NCBI RefSeq assembly: GCF_052324685.1 | Contig: NW_027507197.1 | Location: forward strand, 1-64,000 | From: Brachyhypopomus gauderio | Taxonomy: Eukaryota > Chordata > Actinopteri > Gymnotiformes > Hypopomidae | Reading direction: 5' to 3' | DNA length: 64,000 nucleotides | Part shown: positions 23,419-34,800 of the stretch, in pieces | Numbering within the stretch: position 1 is the stretch's first letter | Layout of the letters: every line of letters begins with the position of its first letter | Made by a program: the position numbers and the translations under genes | Notes under the pieces: generated by a model | Database searches by the model: none | What the model was told of the DNA's origin: nothing | Seen by the model: only the letters and a program-made list of their open reading frames with translations

Positions 23419-23600
23419 ATGAATGTTTCAATTTATATAGTGCCTTTTCACGATACCCAAGGCGCTTTACAATTGTTAAGACAGCTACCTCTCAGACAAC
23501 CAATCACACACCGGCGAGAAGCGGCAGCCAATTGCGCACAGCAACTTGTTTTTATTGAACAGAGAGAGACACAGACATACACTATGGGCATTTTTGCTGT
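23419..23600 (-). repeat. LINE/SINE 3' tail inserted in the integrase intron
   Basis: The left edge 'aatgaatgaatg' and the following 'tatagtgccttttcacgata' and 'cccaaggcgctttacaatt' are the reversed 3' end of a fish LINE-type repeat. Copy B has the same insertion at 49145-49350 with a longer (TGAA)n. Confidence 0.65.
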
Positions 23601-24129
23601 TTAAGCATGGTTACATAAATGTGTCTCTAAACATACTTAATTATAGCATTTTACCCACATGTCTCATATCAAAATGTTCAGAACAATCTCAGCTCTCTTC
23701 CTAATGAGGTTACATTGACTTAGAGTATTGCATAAATAAATAATATGGTCCTAAACCTGGAAATATGAGGCATATTTTCAAAAATTTTCACATTTTATAT
23801 GAAATTACACATTTACTAAAAGATCAATAATATTGTTGCTTGAAATATGTTTGCTCAAGGGTTTGCTTCACAAAAATAGTGAAACATGTAATATATATAG
23901 TAGTATACAAGTACAAAAATGTGTACACCAAACTACAAAACTCCCATCAAACTCCTGAACTACAGGCTAAATCAGCATAGCCAAAACCATATCCACTCAT
24001 CTAGATTATTATATACTATACTTTCACATCTACAAAGCAAGCATATAGGCAAAAGACAAATACGAAATAATAAAAAAATAAGTAAAAATAATTTTATAAA
24101 GAATAAATTACGAATTTTGCACAGAAGCA

Positions 24130-24890
24130 GTTTCTAGCTAGCCAGCCAGCTAGCCAGGAGGCTAGCTAGACAGCTAGTAACACATCACGAGCCGATCTGC
24201 GATCGTCCGCTATTATAGTGAGCAATATTGCAAAATAACATTCATTTAGCCTTCGATCTGTTATACTTTTCATAAAACCCTTCAGGAAATCAACATAGGT
24301 TCATAACCGCTATGTAGTAGTAGTAAGGGCTAGTAGTAGTAGTAGTAAACTACTGAGCAAAACCGGTTTGTTTACCTCAGGCGTCAAAAAGCGGCCAAAA
24401 CTTCCGCAAAGGGCGATATGTTTCCTGAGGTCGTAGGTCATCGGTCACGAGTCTCTCCTCAGGCCTACAATATGGGGGTCATCAGTAGACGCTAGCTAGC
24501 TAGATGCTACATAGAACTACAAACAGGACTACAGTACACCATCGCGAAATTCGCGACCCTATCTGTGATCGCCCGCTATTATAGTGATCGATATTGCATT
24601 TAGTCATCGATCGTTTATATTTTTCATAAACCCCTCAGGAAATCAACACAGGTTCATCAGTAGACGCTAGCTAGCCAGATGCTAGCTAGCTGCTAGCTAG
24701 CGAACTAACTACACGGGACCATCGCGAAATTCGCGACCCTATCTGTGATCGCCCGCTATTATAGTGATCAATATTGCAAAATAACATTCTATTAGTCATC
24801 GATCATCAACATACCTTCACCATCGCCATGTAGGTGAGTAGACGCTAGCTCGCTAGCTAGCGGCCGTCAAAGTGTATTTCCGTGTTTGTC
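24130..24890. repeat. Degenerate tandem repeat with GCTAGC palindromes and CpG-rich motifs
   Basis: Units of roughly 180-250 bases recur three times. Each has a 'gatcgcccgctattatag' box, a 'caggaaatcaacatagg'-like box and clusters of GCTAGC. Two units carry the palindrome TCGCGAAATTCGCGA (starting near 24543 and 24723). The block is conserved in copy B (about 49890-50610). It sits between the integrase and protease exons and lies just upstream of a poly-C run (25021-25040). It could be a second promoter of the transposon, but that is inference. Confidence 0.6.
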
Positions 24891-25263
24891 CGAGGTGAAA
24901 CGGATCTAATGCCGTCCTAAAACCCTCCTACATCCGTAAAGGGCGATGTGAGTGATGTCAGCGGTCATGTAATGACTGACACTTGAATCCGCCAGTCACA
25001 GCAGTCACAGGCAGGAGCAATCCCCCCCCCCCCCCCCCCCTTGTGCAAGCCATAAAAGGATTAGCCATATACGGGCGTGCTTCAACTCGGTCATGTATTG
25101 CCATCTTGTGGCCAGTCTGCTCAAGCATGAATTAACATTTTTTTGAAAACAGTTTCCAGTTTTCAAACACGTTCTAACCGTGTGCCTGCGATGTTGTATC
25201 GCTGAGATATTAATAACATTAATGTATATACTCGCACGGTGGCCATCTTTGACGCATGGGTGC

Positions 25264-25520
25264 GTCAGTAGACCTGGGTGTCAACCACATCAAGCCATAC
25301 AGAAGAAGCCAAAATGATGACAGGCAAGTCACCACTCAAGAATCTCACAAGATCCTCAAAGAGAATGAGACCAGCACATGTTCTGATGGCCCCAACTCTT
25401 TGACCATGGGAGGAGATTTGGAAAGACTAACTGAAGACATTTACCTGCCACAGAGACCATCAGTTATCCACTTTGCCCCTAAAAAACACACTCAAGTCTG
25501 TGATGCAACAACAGAGGTAA
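25264..25520 (+). pseudogene. Exon-like segment between integrase and protease parts
   Basis: The frame 25256-25525 reads through VNHIKPYRRSQNDD, which resembles the short 'hvKPYr' segment near the C-terminus of gypsy/Ginger integrases. It then continues as an acidic, low-complexity linker (ILKENETSTCSDGPN) and ends at a GTAAAT donor near 25519. Copy B preserves it at about 51017-51245 with a deletion of the KPY neighbourhood. It is probably the integrase tail or a linker exon. The assignment is tentative. Confidence 0.45.
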
Positions 25521-25910
25521 ATTGAGGCCTACATAGGTCTTGAATATATTGTTTCTTGTTTAGTGTTTATTTGATCCATTCCTTATTATTCAATGAGTCT
25601 TTATACAGACATTTTTTCAATTACACAATCATTAGAGTATGATGAGTTTGCCTTTCACAGCTTTCTGTATACCAGTCAACAGTGTATGTGACAATTACCA
25701 CTGTTGACTGTTGAAGCATCCCCCAGGTTCATCAGCCATACAGGAAAGCATACAAGAAAGAGGTTGTTAATGAGTTCTGTGTTCAAGTTTGACCTGTTGG
25801 TCATTTGTTCAGCCTACCCTTGTTTATAGTTTGCATGAAAGGGATTTGGCCTGTTCAAACTATACATGTTGGCCCGTTGGCCATTTAGACCTGTTGGACG
25901 TTTGTCAGAT

Positions 25911-26120
25911 GCACTATGTTGCCAAAAGTATGTGCATACCTCTTCTAATGAACTGATCTGGCCAGGCATGGTCATTGTATGGGAGGGAAATCTTAATTCT
26001 ACATCATGCAATGGCATAGGGAATTGTGTATAGATGGCCCTGGGTTTGAAAGGCCCTGGCGTTAAACTAGGGCAAATGAGAATGGTGTTCATGTATTCAC
26101 ATGCTTTTGGCCATGTAACT
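25911..26120. repeat. Tc1-type MITE in an intron of the protease part
   Basis: The ends 'ttgccaaaagtatgtgcata' and, reversed, 'atggccaaaagcatgtgaat' form the imperfect inverted repeat common to fish Tc1-type MITEs. It is present in both duplication copies (B at about 51646-51850). Confidence 0.55.
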
Positions 26121-26183
26121 GTAATAGTACAGGGATTAGAAAAAACAAATATCTATGCTTTGACATTCATGCTGTGCTTTCAG

Positions 26184-27759
26184 TTCGAATGTTGTGGGCT
26201 GCAGAAGACTGTGGTCGGGTGGAGGCAGTTGTTGGACCATATAAACTGTTTGATTCGTCTTTCCGTACACTGCATGGGACCGAGTGGCTGGCTGATGATG
26301 TAAGAGACCAAATCACTGTCAAAATGTATTACAAGAGGAAGTATAACAATCTTTAATGGTTGTTTATTTTACAATGCAGGTTATTGATGCGTACTTGCAC
26401 ACACTCATTGAAAAACAGCAGGTAAGTGGCAATTATATTTATGTAGCTGTGTTAGGTATTTCTTGCAACATAATTAAAATTTCAGTTGTTCTTAACAGAA
26501 AGCTGTTCACCAGCTCTGTGGCGTTATTGCAACATCGTTGTTTTCTGGACAATTCCAGAGGCTCAAAAAGGTACTTTCATCACTTTTACAGTCTAGCAGT
26601 AATGATTATCAGTAACAATAATGACAACTTTGTATTCAACACATTCTTTAGATGACGTTTCCACTGGAGGAAATCTGGATGTGCCCTGTAAACACTGGGG
26701 CTCACTGGGTTTTAGTGGTTTGTTTACCTTTCCTTATTTTTCAGAGCAGGTTTGTTTACACTACAAGTCAAATGTTTGGTCACACCTACTTTGTTTATTT
26801 TTATTATTTTTGACATAAAAAAACTGGAAAGATGCTAAAGCAATGAACGAATGCTGTGCTCTATTTATGCTCTAATAAACAAATATTAGATTCTTTGAAG
26901 TAACTGTCCTGTTCATGAAGCAGCACCTATGATGCTTTAACATCAGTCCTGAACACATTCTCACATGCAGAGACCTTGTAGAGAACTAAAGTTCTGAAAT
27001 AAAGGGTGCATTTAAAATCAAGTATGTTGAGAATTAATTAATATATACAACAACCTTCCCAAATTGTCTTATAAACAAATTAAGGCATAATCCTTTAGAT
27101 TAAAATGTCTTTTTTTTTGTGTTCAAACATTTGACTGGTAGTGTACATCAGTCATTATTTGCATGAATCGTACAGAGATATTCTAATTGTGCTATGATGC
27201 AGCAGAGTGTTATAATATGACGAGAGAATAACATGAATGAACTAATTTCTTTTAGATTGTCAACATGTCTGACAAGGTCCTTGTGTTGATCGATCCCCTG
27301 GCAAATGAAAGTGCACTCGAGCGCAAGCTGCTACGTAACTGGCGGTAATAACATTTTAACATTGCTATTTTACAGTGCTAATTTTGGAGCTTTTTTCTGA
27401 AAAGAACTGGTGTGATGTTAAACTGTGTTCTTCTATCATTTTTTAAAAACAATAATTAGGAACTTCTTAAGGATGACAGGCCATGGAGACCAGGAGCCTA
27501 AATGGACAGTACAAACAATACTGCACAACAAGCAGCAGGATTCCAGCAGTTGTGGGATTTTAGTGTTGAGGGTAAACCTTTTGAAAATAATGTGATGGGC
27601 ATTTATAAGTAACTGATATTACTCTTACCATGTAAAATGCCACTTTGCAGTTTGCAGAAGATTATTTCCAGAGGAGAAACATCAGCGCTGTCCAGACATC
27701 CCCACAAGATGTTACCAAGGCACGACTTGAAGTAGCCTGTGCACTGCTGCAGTGTAAAG
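26184..27759 (+). pseudogene. ULP1/SENP-type cysteine protease part of the Ginger-like transposon
   Basis: Exon-like pieces: 26184-26299, 26380-26421, 26499-26570, 26652-26717, 27256-27344, 27460-27571 and 27651-27759. They read, in order, GPYKLFDSSFRTLHGTEWL, VIDAYLHTLIEKQQ, CGVIATSLFSGQFQRLKK, IWMCPVNTGAHWVLV, KVLVLIDPLANE, TILHNKQQDSSSCGILVL and FAEDYFQRRN. The His (AHW), Asp (LIDP), Gln (NKQQD) and Cys (SSCG) of the C48 catalytic set are all present in the right order. ULP1-type proteases cut SUMO-like modifiers in hosts; several transposon groups carry them, and their role there is unknown. The last exon has lost its donor in this copy but keeps it in copy B. Confidence 0.8.
26759..27143. 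repeat. TA-flanked mariner-type MITE (385 bp)
   Basis: Inverted ends (CACTACAAGTCAAATGTTTG on the left; the right end reversed reads CACTACCAGTCAAATGTTTG) lie between TA dinucleotides. The element sits in an intron of the protease part and is shared by copy B (about 52485-52865), so it predates the duplication. Confidence 0.75.
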
Positions 27760-27973
27760 TTCAGTGGTATCAAACACTGCATGAAAGCAGTGCCATAAAG
27801 TTTTCTTTAGTCAAAACCCATATAAATCCATATTCCATCATCTGACTCAAAGGTAACGAAACTATCAATCTGTGTCCTGTACCATAAAGCTACTGCAGAG
27901 ACTCTTTACTACATGATTATTTCTAGAGAATGAGTGCTACAGTTTAAAACCATACTAAAATCATTGTTTCTAG

Positions 27974-28250
27974 GGAATGCAGATGATTACTGTGTGGTGT
28001 GCTCCTTGCTGGAATCTGATGCAGACAAGAGCATGATTGAAATGGTAATGTATAACATAAGCATACTTTGTATTATTAGACAACTGGAGTAGTATTAGTA
28101 CTAATATGTACCTAATGGCTTTTTTTGGGGGGTAGGTGCAGTGTGATTTCTGCAGTAGGTGGGCACATGTTGAATGTGCCGAATACAACAAAGAAACTAG
28201 TCTTATATGTGTGCAAAAAATGTTACTGTTGTAAAAAGTTAGTGTTGTGC
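27974..28250 (+). pseudogene. PHD-finger part of the Ginger-like transposon
   Basis: Exon 27974-28044 reads NADDYCVVCSLLESDADKS, and exon 28136 onward reads VQCDFCSRWAHVECAEYNK. Together they give the CxxC ... CxxC ... HxxC pattern of a PHD finger; the final CxxC (VCKKCYC) is readable in copy B near 53930. A C-terminal PHD finger, which in known proteins reads histone H3 tails, has been reported for Ginger1-type transposons. The two duplication copies carry different damage in this exon, so neither is cleanly open. Confidence 0.7.
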
Positions 28251-28366
28251 TTGGTTTATATACAAGTTCTAATAAAGAAGTTCTAATAAACTGCATATCC
28301 ATGTTTCCCTTGTCCATACAGTGCACACAGAGTTAGTAGCGATGTAAAAAAAAAAACAAAGATGGG

Positions 28367-28699
28367 TGTGACGCTGGGCGCAGGGAGACGGACGAGGCAC
28401 GAGTCCAATGGTCTTCCACTAATGTTATTTTATTTAATACAAAAATAGTCCAGACAGCGCACGTATAGCTTACACACATGAACGTATAAGACTGACATAA
28501 ATGACGAGCACGGGACAATGCGCGAACGCACATTAAATAGACAAACCACATAAGCGCCGAGTGTTCATGAGATGAGCCACAGGTGAGACTGATGAACACA
28601 CTCAGACACAACCACACCGACGGAGATCCTGTCTACGACTAGACGTAGACAACATAAACACACGGCCAAAGGGGAGGGGCCAGGAGCTGTACCGTGACA
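28367..28699 (-). mobile_element. Solo LTR in the repeat array
   Basis: A 333-bp segment starts TGTGACG and ends CGTGACA, flanked by ATGGG on both sides (28362-28366 and 28700-28704). A plus-strand 'ttttatttaatac' suggests minus orientation. Copy B has the same insertion at 54088, so it predates the segmental duplication. Confidence 0.85.
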
Positions 28700-28845
28700 A
28701 TGGGTCTGTACTGAAAGCATGATTTGATAAGGAAAGCATTATTTGATGTAAGATATCAGCCTATCGAGATATGCTCACCATGTAAAATATTAATAAGGAA
28801 GCTATAATAGATTTTAATCCACACTTCCCTTGTCCATACAGTGCA

Positions 28846-30448
28846 CACAGGCCTCAATTTTTCTTAAACTGAGTTTGTCATCAGGTTTGGCTGATATGTA
28901 AAGTTGAGTGTCATCTGCATAGCAGTGAAAATTGACACCATGTTTGTTTATAACTGTGCCCAATGGTAGCATATATAATGTAAATAATAGTGGTCCTAGA
29001 ATGGAGCCTTGCGGGACCCCATATTTAACTTTTGTACGTTTGGATGGAATATTATTGAGCTCTACAAACTGATAGCGATTTGTTAAGTAAGAATGAAACC
29101 ATGAAAGGGCTGTGCCAGAGACTCCAACCCAGCGTTCTAACCTTTCTAGCAAGATCCTATGATCAATTGTGTCGAAAGCTGCACTAAGATCAAGAAGCAC
29201 TAACAGCGATGCATAAACTTGATCTGAAGCAAGGAGGAGGTCATTTGTTACTTTAACTAATGCTGTTTCAGTACTGTGATGGGGCCTAAAACCAGATTGG
29301 AACTTTTCAAATATGTGATGCCTATGCAGATATAGGCATAATTGCTGGGCAACAGCTTTTTCTATGATCTTAGATATAAATGATGTGTTTGAAATGGGTC
29401 TATAATTAGATAGTACAGTAGGATCAAGATTTGGTTTCTTAATCAGAGGTTTAATACCTGCTAATTTACATGATTTGGGCATGTGACCTATTGTAATGGA
29501 TGAGTTAACTATAGTTAGAAGAGGTTCAGTTACCGCTGGTAATACCTCTTTTAATAACTTTGATGGAACCGAGTCTAGTGTGCAGGTAGCACAATTTAAG
29601 GAAGAAATTATTTTCTCTAATTCTGATTGTGGGAGTGGATGAAAAGCATCAAGTTTTTTCTCCCAGTATGCGATTTAAATCGATGTCAACCAAACCAGAT
29701 GACATACCAGTTGTATTACTAATAAAAGGTTTTATATTTTGTCTAATATTCTCAATTTTATTATCAAAAAAATCTATAAATACATTACTAGTGAGGTTTA
29801 CTGGAATCTGAGGTTCTGCGCCTGCTTGATTTATTGTAAGTTTGGAAATAGTATTAAAAAGAAATCTAGGATTGTTTTTATTTTTCTCTATCAGTGAGGC
29901 TAGGTATGCTGAGCGTGCTTTAGCGAGTGCCCGTTTGTAGTCAATGATGCTATCCTTCCAGGCACAGTAGAATACTTCCAACTTAGTAGATCGCCATTTC
30001 CGCTCTAATTTACGTGCTATTTGTTTTAAGTTTCTAGTTTGGTCAGTGTACCACGGAGCGAGTTTTTTAGATCTAGTCTTTTTATATTTGAGTGGAGCTA
30101 CTATGTCTAGAGCTGATCTGCAGGTATTCTCTATGCAGTTGGTTAGACTGTCTAACTCTCCTGGATAGGATGGCGAGTGGGCTAGAGCAGTTAAATCAGG
30201 GAGGGCTTCAATAAACTGTGTTGCTGTTAATGAATTTATCGAGCGCTTTATACACTGCCGAGGAGACGGGCGGGTATTTATGTAAAGATGAATCTCAAAT
30301 TTGACTAAATAGTGATCAGAGATAGCTACGGTTTGCGGGAGTATATTTATATTATCTACGTCAATACCCAACGTTAAGATTAAATCTAGGGTATGATTTT
30401 GATAGTGTGTGGGTCCTACAACGTTTTGTGTAATGCCAACAGAGTTAT
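28846..30448 (-). mobile_element. Internal L2 LINE fragment in the repeat array
   Basis: The frame 30371-29649 covers the end of the endonuclease (AISDHYLVKFEIH) and the linker before the RT (WYTDQTRNLKQIARKLERKW). The frame 29482-28814 covers the first part of the RT through [13 protein letters not shown]. The piece lacks the RT thumb, 3' UTR and tail. The left junction falls at a shared 'cacag'. It belongs to the same family as the element at 12273-14556. Target-primed insertion should preserve the 3' end, so this piece was trimmed or copied by another route. Confidence 0.85.
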
Positions 30449-31868
30449 GCCTATCGAGATATGCTCACCATGTAAAATATTAATAAGGAAGCTATAATAG
30501 ATTTTAATCCATACTTCCCTTGTCCATACAGTGCGCACAGAGTTAGTAGTGATGTAAAAAAATATGGGTCTGTACTGAAAGCATGATTTGATAAGGAAAG
30601 CATTATTTGATGTATGATATCAGCCTATCGAGATATGCTCACCATGTAAAATATTAATAAGGAAGCTATAATAGATTTTAATCCACGCTTCCCTTGTCCA
30701 TACAGTGCGCACAGAGTTAGTAGTGATGTAACAAAAATATGGGTCTGTACTGAAAGCATGATTTGATAAGGAAAACATTATTTGATGTATGATATCAGCC
30801 TATCGAGATGTGCTCACCATGTAAAATATTAATAAGGAAGCTATAATAGATTTTAATCCACGCTTCCCTTGTCCATACAGTGCGCACAGAGTTAGTATTG
30901 ATGTAAAAAAAATATGGGTCTGTACTGAAAGCATGATTTGATAAGGAAAGCATTATTTGATGTATGATATCAGCCTATCGAGATATGCTCACCATGTAAA
31001 ATATTAATAAGGAAGCTATAATAGATTTTAATCCATACTTCCCTTGTCCATACAGTGCACACAGTTAGTAGTGATGTAAAAAAAATATGGGTCTGTACTG
31101 AAAGCATGATTTGATAAGGAAAGCATTATTTGATGTATGATATCAGCCTATCGAGATATGCTCACCATGTAAAATATTAATAAGGAAGCTATAATAGATT
31201 TTAATCCACGCTTCCCTTGTCCATACAGTGCGCACAGAGTTAGTAGTGATGTAAAAAAAATATGGGTGTGTACTGAAAGCATGATTTGATAAGGAAAACA
31301 TTATTTGATGTATGATATCAGCCTATCGAGATGTGCTCACCATGTAAAATATTAATAAGGAAGCTATAATAGATTTTAATCCACGCTTCCCTTGTCCATA
31401 CAGTGCGCACAGAGTTAGTATTGATGTAAAAAAAAATATGGGTCTGTACTGAAAGCATGATTTGATAAGGAAAGCATTATTTGATGTATGATATCAGCCT
31501 ATCGAGATATGCTCACCATGTAAAATATTAATAAGGAAGCTATAATAGATTTTAATCCACACTTCCCTTGTCCATACAGTGCGCACAGAGTTAGTAGTGA
31601 TGTAAAAAAAATATGGGTCTGTACTGAAAGCATGATTTGATAAGGAAAGCATTATTTGATGTATGATATCAGCCTATCGAGATATGCTCACCATGTAAAA
31701 TATTAATAAGGAAGCTATAATAGATTTTAATCCACGCTTCCCTTGTCCATACAGTGCGCACAGAGTTAGTATTGATGTAAAAAAAATATATGGGTCTGTA
31801 CTGAAAGCATGATTTGATAAGGAAAACACTATTTGATGTAATATATCAGCCTATCGAGATATGCTCAC

Positions 31869-34800
31869 TGTTGTGTTGTTCAATAATGAGACCTGTTGAT
31901 TACTTTAAGTCTTTTTCCTTTATTCTCCTTCGTCATCTACTCCCGCTACACTTCTTCTCTTCCCTTCACTCCTCCCCTCTAGCACCCCCTAGCGGGCTCT
32001 ATAACTATACTACATTTTCCTTCCCTTGTAGGATTTTAACTTCTAGCCCAACTAAATTGAACATCTTGTGGCCTAGTAACATTTCCAACATAGAACCTCA
32101 CATAATAAAACACGTTTTAAACCACCTTAACTACTAAAACAAAACCATTTCCCACATTATTTTTTTTCAATTCTACATTCTGTAGCGAGCTGGCTTCCTG
32201 ATAACCCTCCCAGATCTGGTGGTAAGTTCATCTGCAAGTGCGGTTTCCGGTACTGTGACAGTCTCTTGAGGAGTCTCAGTTGGCAAGTGTTGTGACTGTA
32301 GTAAATCCTCGGGTGCCCTAATGTCTAAGTCCGGAGTCTCTGGTTCTGGGATGTTGACCTCCCCTATTATGGGTGCATGTCGGAGGTGTTTGACATTCCT
32401 CATAACTCTACTTCCATTTTCAGTGTTGACCAGCTCAAAGGAAGAGTCAGAGGTACTCCTTACTATAACATAACGCACATCTTTGTATCTTGAATCCAAC
32501 TTGTTGTTCTCCAGATTTGCAATGTATACAATGTCTCCGACCTCAAAACCATGTTCTTTTGCTCCATGTTTCTTGTCAGCATACTCTTTCATTTTCTTCT
32601 TATATTCATCATGATGCTTTCTTATGTCTCTGTTCTCATTTTCTTCTTCTCCCCAATGAGGTAGTTGGTTGCGCATATCCCTCCCAAAGATGAGATAAGC
32701 TGGGGTTTCCCCAGATGCTCTGTGGGTGGTTGTACGATACGCCATCAGGATCTTTGACAGTTCGTCTGTCCAACGCTTTCCTTCACACTCACTGACTCTG
32801 AAAGCCTTCTTCAGATAGCGATGGAAGCGCTCAATCTTGCCATTACTCTTTGGATAGTAAGGGGATGCTCTGATATGTTTGATTCCACAGGTTTTCAGAA
32901 AAGAGTCAAAAAGAGTGGACACAAATTGCCTTCCATTATCAGTCACTACCTCCAGGGGGTATCCAAACCTTGCAAATATCTTCATTAGTTCTCCAGTAAC
33001 TGTCTGTGAAGATATATCAGACACAACTACTGCTTCTGGGTAAGACGTATAGTAATCAATTACTGTCAGTATATGCTTATTATCTATAGGGCCTACTAGA
33101 TCCACACCTAGCTTTGTCCATGGCTTTGGGGGCAACTCCAGTGGCTGAAGTGGTTGATCGTCATGCAGAGGTTGGTTCAGAATGCACGTATTACAGTGTC
33201 TAATCAATCTTTCAATGTCAATATCCATATTAGGCCAATAAAATTTGTTTCTCAAAGACTGTTTTGTCCTTACTATTCCTTGGTGTGTTTCGTGTGCAAT
33301 GTTCATGGCCTGTCTTGTTTTGCTTTTGGGCAGCACAATCCTGTGGGCCCTAAGGATCAGTCCGTTGTGGGTCGACAATTCCTCTGCACATCTCTTATAT
33401 GGTTGCAACTCCTCCGTCATGTTTGTTGGCCATTGTCCTGTCTCAATAATTGATATAAGTTGGTTCAGAGTATTGTCTTCTTGTGTGTCTTTTCTGATGT
33501 CCTCGAGTGTCATGGCTGGTACTTCACTTGCGAGTATGGAGAGTACCCTCTCCATGTATGTGTCAACGTACTTACTACATTCTGCGGCAGACAAGGGCAG
33601 TCTAGAGAGAGAGTCTGCTATGTTACATTTACCAACCACGTGTTCAATTTTGTATTCAAATGGATGCAGTCTCATCCCCAGTCTCTGAATTCGTGGTGGC
33701 AACATTGTTGCTTTTTCTGGATTGAACATATAGATCAGTGGCTTATGGTCTGTTTGTATGGTAAACTTGCCGCCCCATAGGTATGTTCTAAAGTGCTCTA
33801 CAGCCCAAACACATCCAAGAGCCTCTCGTTCAATTTGTGAATATCGTCTTTCCGTGGCAGTTAAAGAGCGACTTGCATATGCTATTGGTTTGTTTTGTCC
33901 AGTGGACTGTTTTTGAAGTAGAACAGCTCCTAATCCTATTGGACTGGCATCAGCAATTACAGTGGTCGGTGCGTCTAACTTGAAGTAAGCTAGGCATGGT
34001 TGACTTACCAGTGCTCTTTTCATGTCTTTAAAAGACTTTTCAGTCTCTGTGGTCCACTGCCATTCTTCACCCTTTCGTGTCAGTCTCCTGAGTGGTTCGG
34101 ACATGTTTGCATAATCTGGTATGAATTTCATCAAAAATCCACATGTACCTAAAAATGAACGTAGTTGTGAAATGTTCTCGGGTCTTGGTGCCTTGCTTAT
34201 TGCTTCCACTTTTCTTGGATCAGGCTTTATTCCCTCTCCTGAGATCACATGACCTAGTATTTCAATCTGATTCAATCCTAACACACATTTGTCTTTGTTA
34301 AGTGTCAGTCCTCTCTCCTGAAATCTTTTGAACACTCTCCTCAGTCTTTCTTCTAGCTGTTCCTCGTCATCTGCATATAAGACCATGTCATCCATGTAAC
34401 ACACTACTCCCGGCATACCACTAAGCAATAAATCCATAGCCTTCTGATAAGCCTCTGGTGCTGATGATAATCCAAATGGTACCTTTTTGTACCTGTAGCA
34501 ACCTCGGTGTGTAATGAATGTGGTCAGGTGTCTTGACTCTGGATCTAAGTCAATTTGCCAGAAGCCTTTCCTTGCATCCAGTTTTGCGTAGACTTTAGAT
34601 CCCTGAACTGCTTGGAGAATGCTATCTACAGTCGGTACTGGGTGTCTTTCCCTAATCACCGCTTTGTTCACCTCTCTGAGGTCTGCACAGAGCCTCAACT
34701 CTACTGTATCTTTCTTTGGCGTGAGCAGTAAATTCGAAACCCACTCAGATCCTTCATTTACTTCTTCAATTATGTTCTGTTCAAGCATTTTGTCCAATTC

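Larger units (their letters stand above)
18613..28745. repeat. Segmental duplication, copy A
   Basis: This block is colinear and nearly identical to 45949-54575 (copy B). Shared content: the RTE piece, anonymous sequence, and the left and middle parts of the Ginger-like transposon. Differences: copy A has a hAT element (20230-21411) absent from B, and keeps about 430 bp of integrase sequence (about 22977-23410) missing in B. Beyond 28745 copy A continues into the 174-bp repeat array, of which B retains only a little. Confidence 0.85.

Noticed and set aside
30449-31860. Regular repeats resembling a CRISPR array
   Set aside because: Units are about 174 bp and adjoin without unique spacers, in a eukaryotic genome; it is a tandem array.
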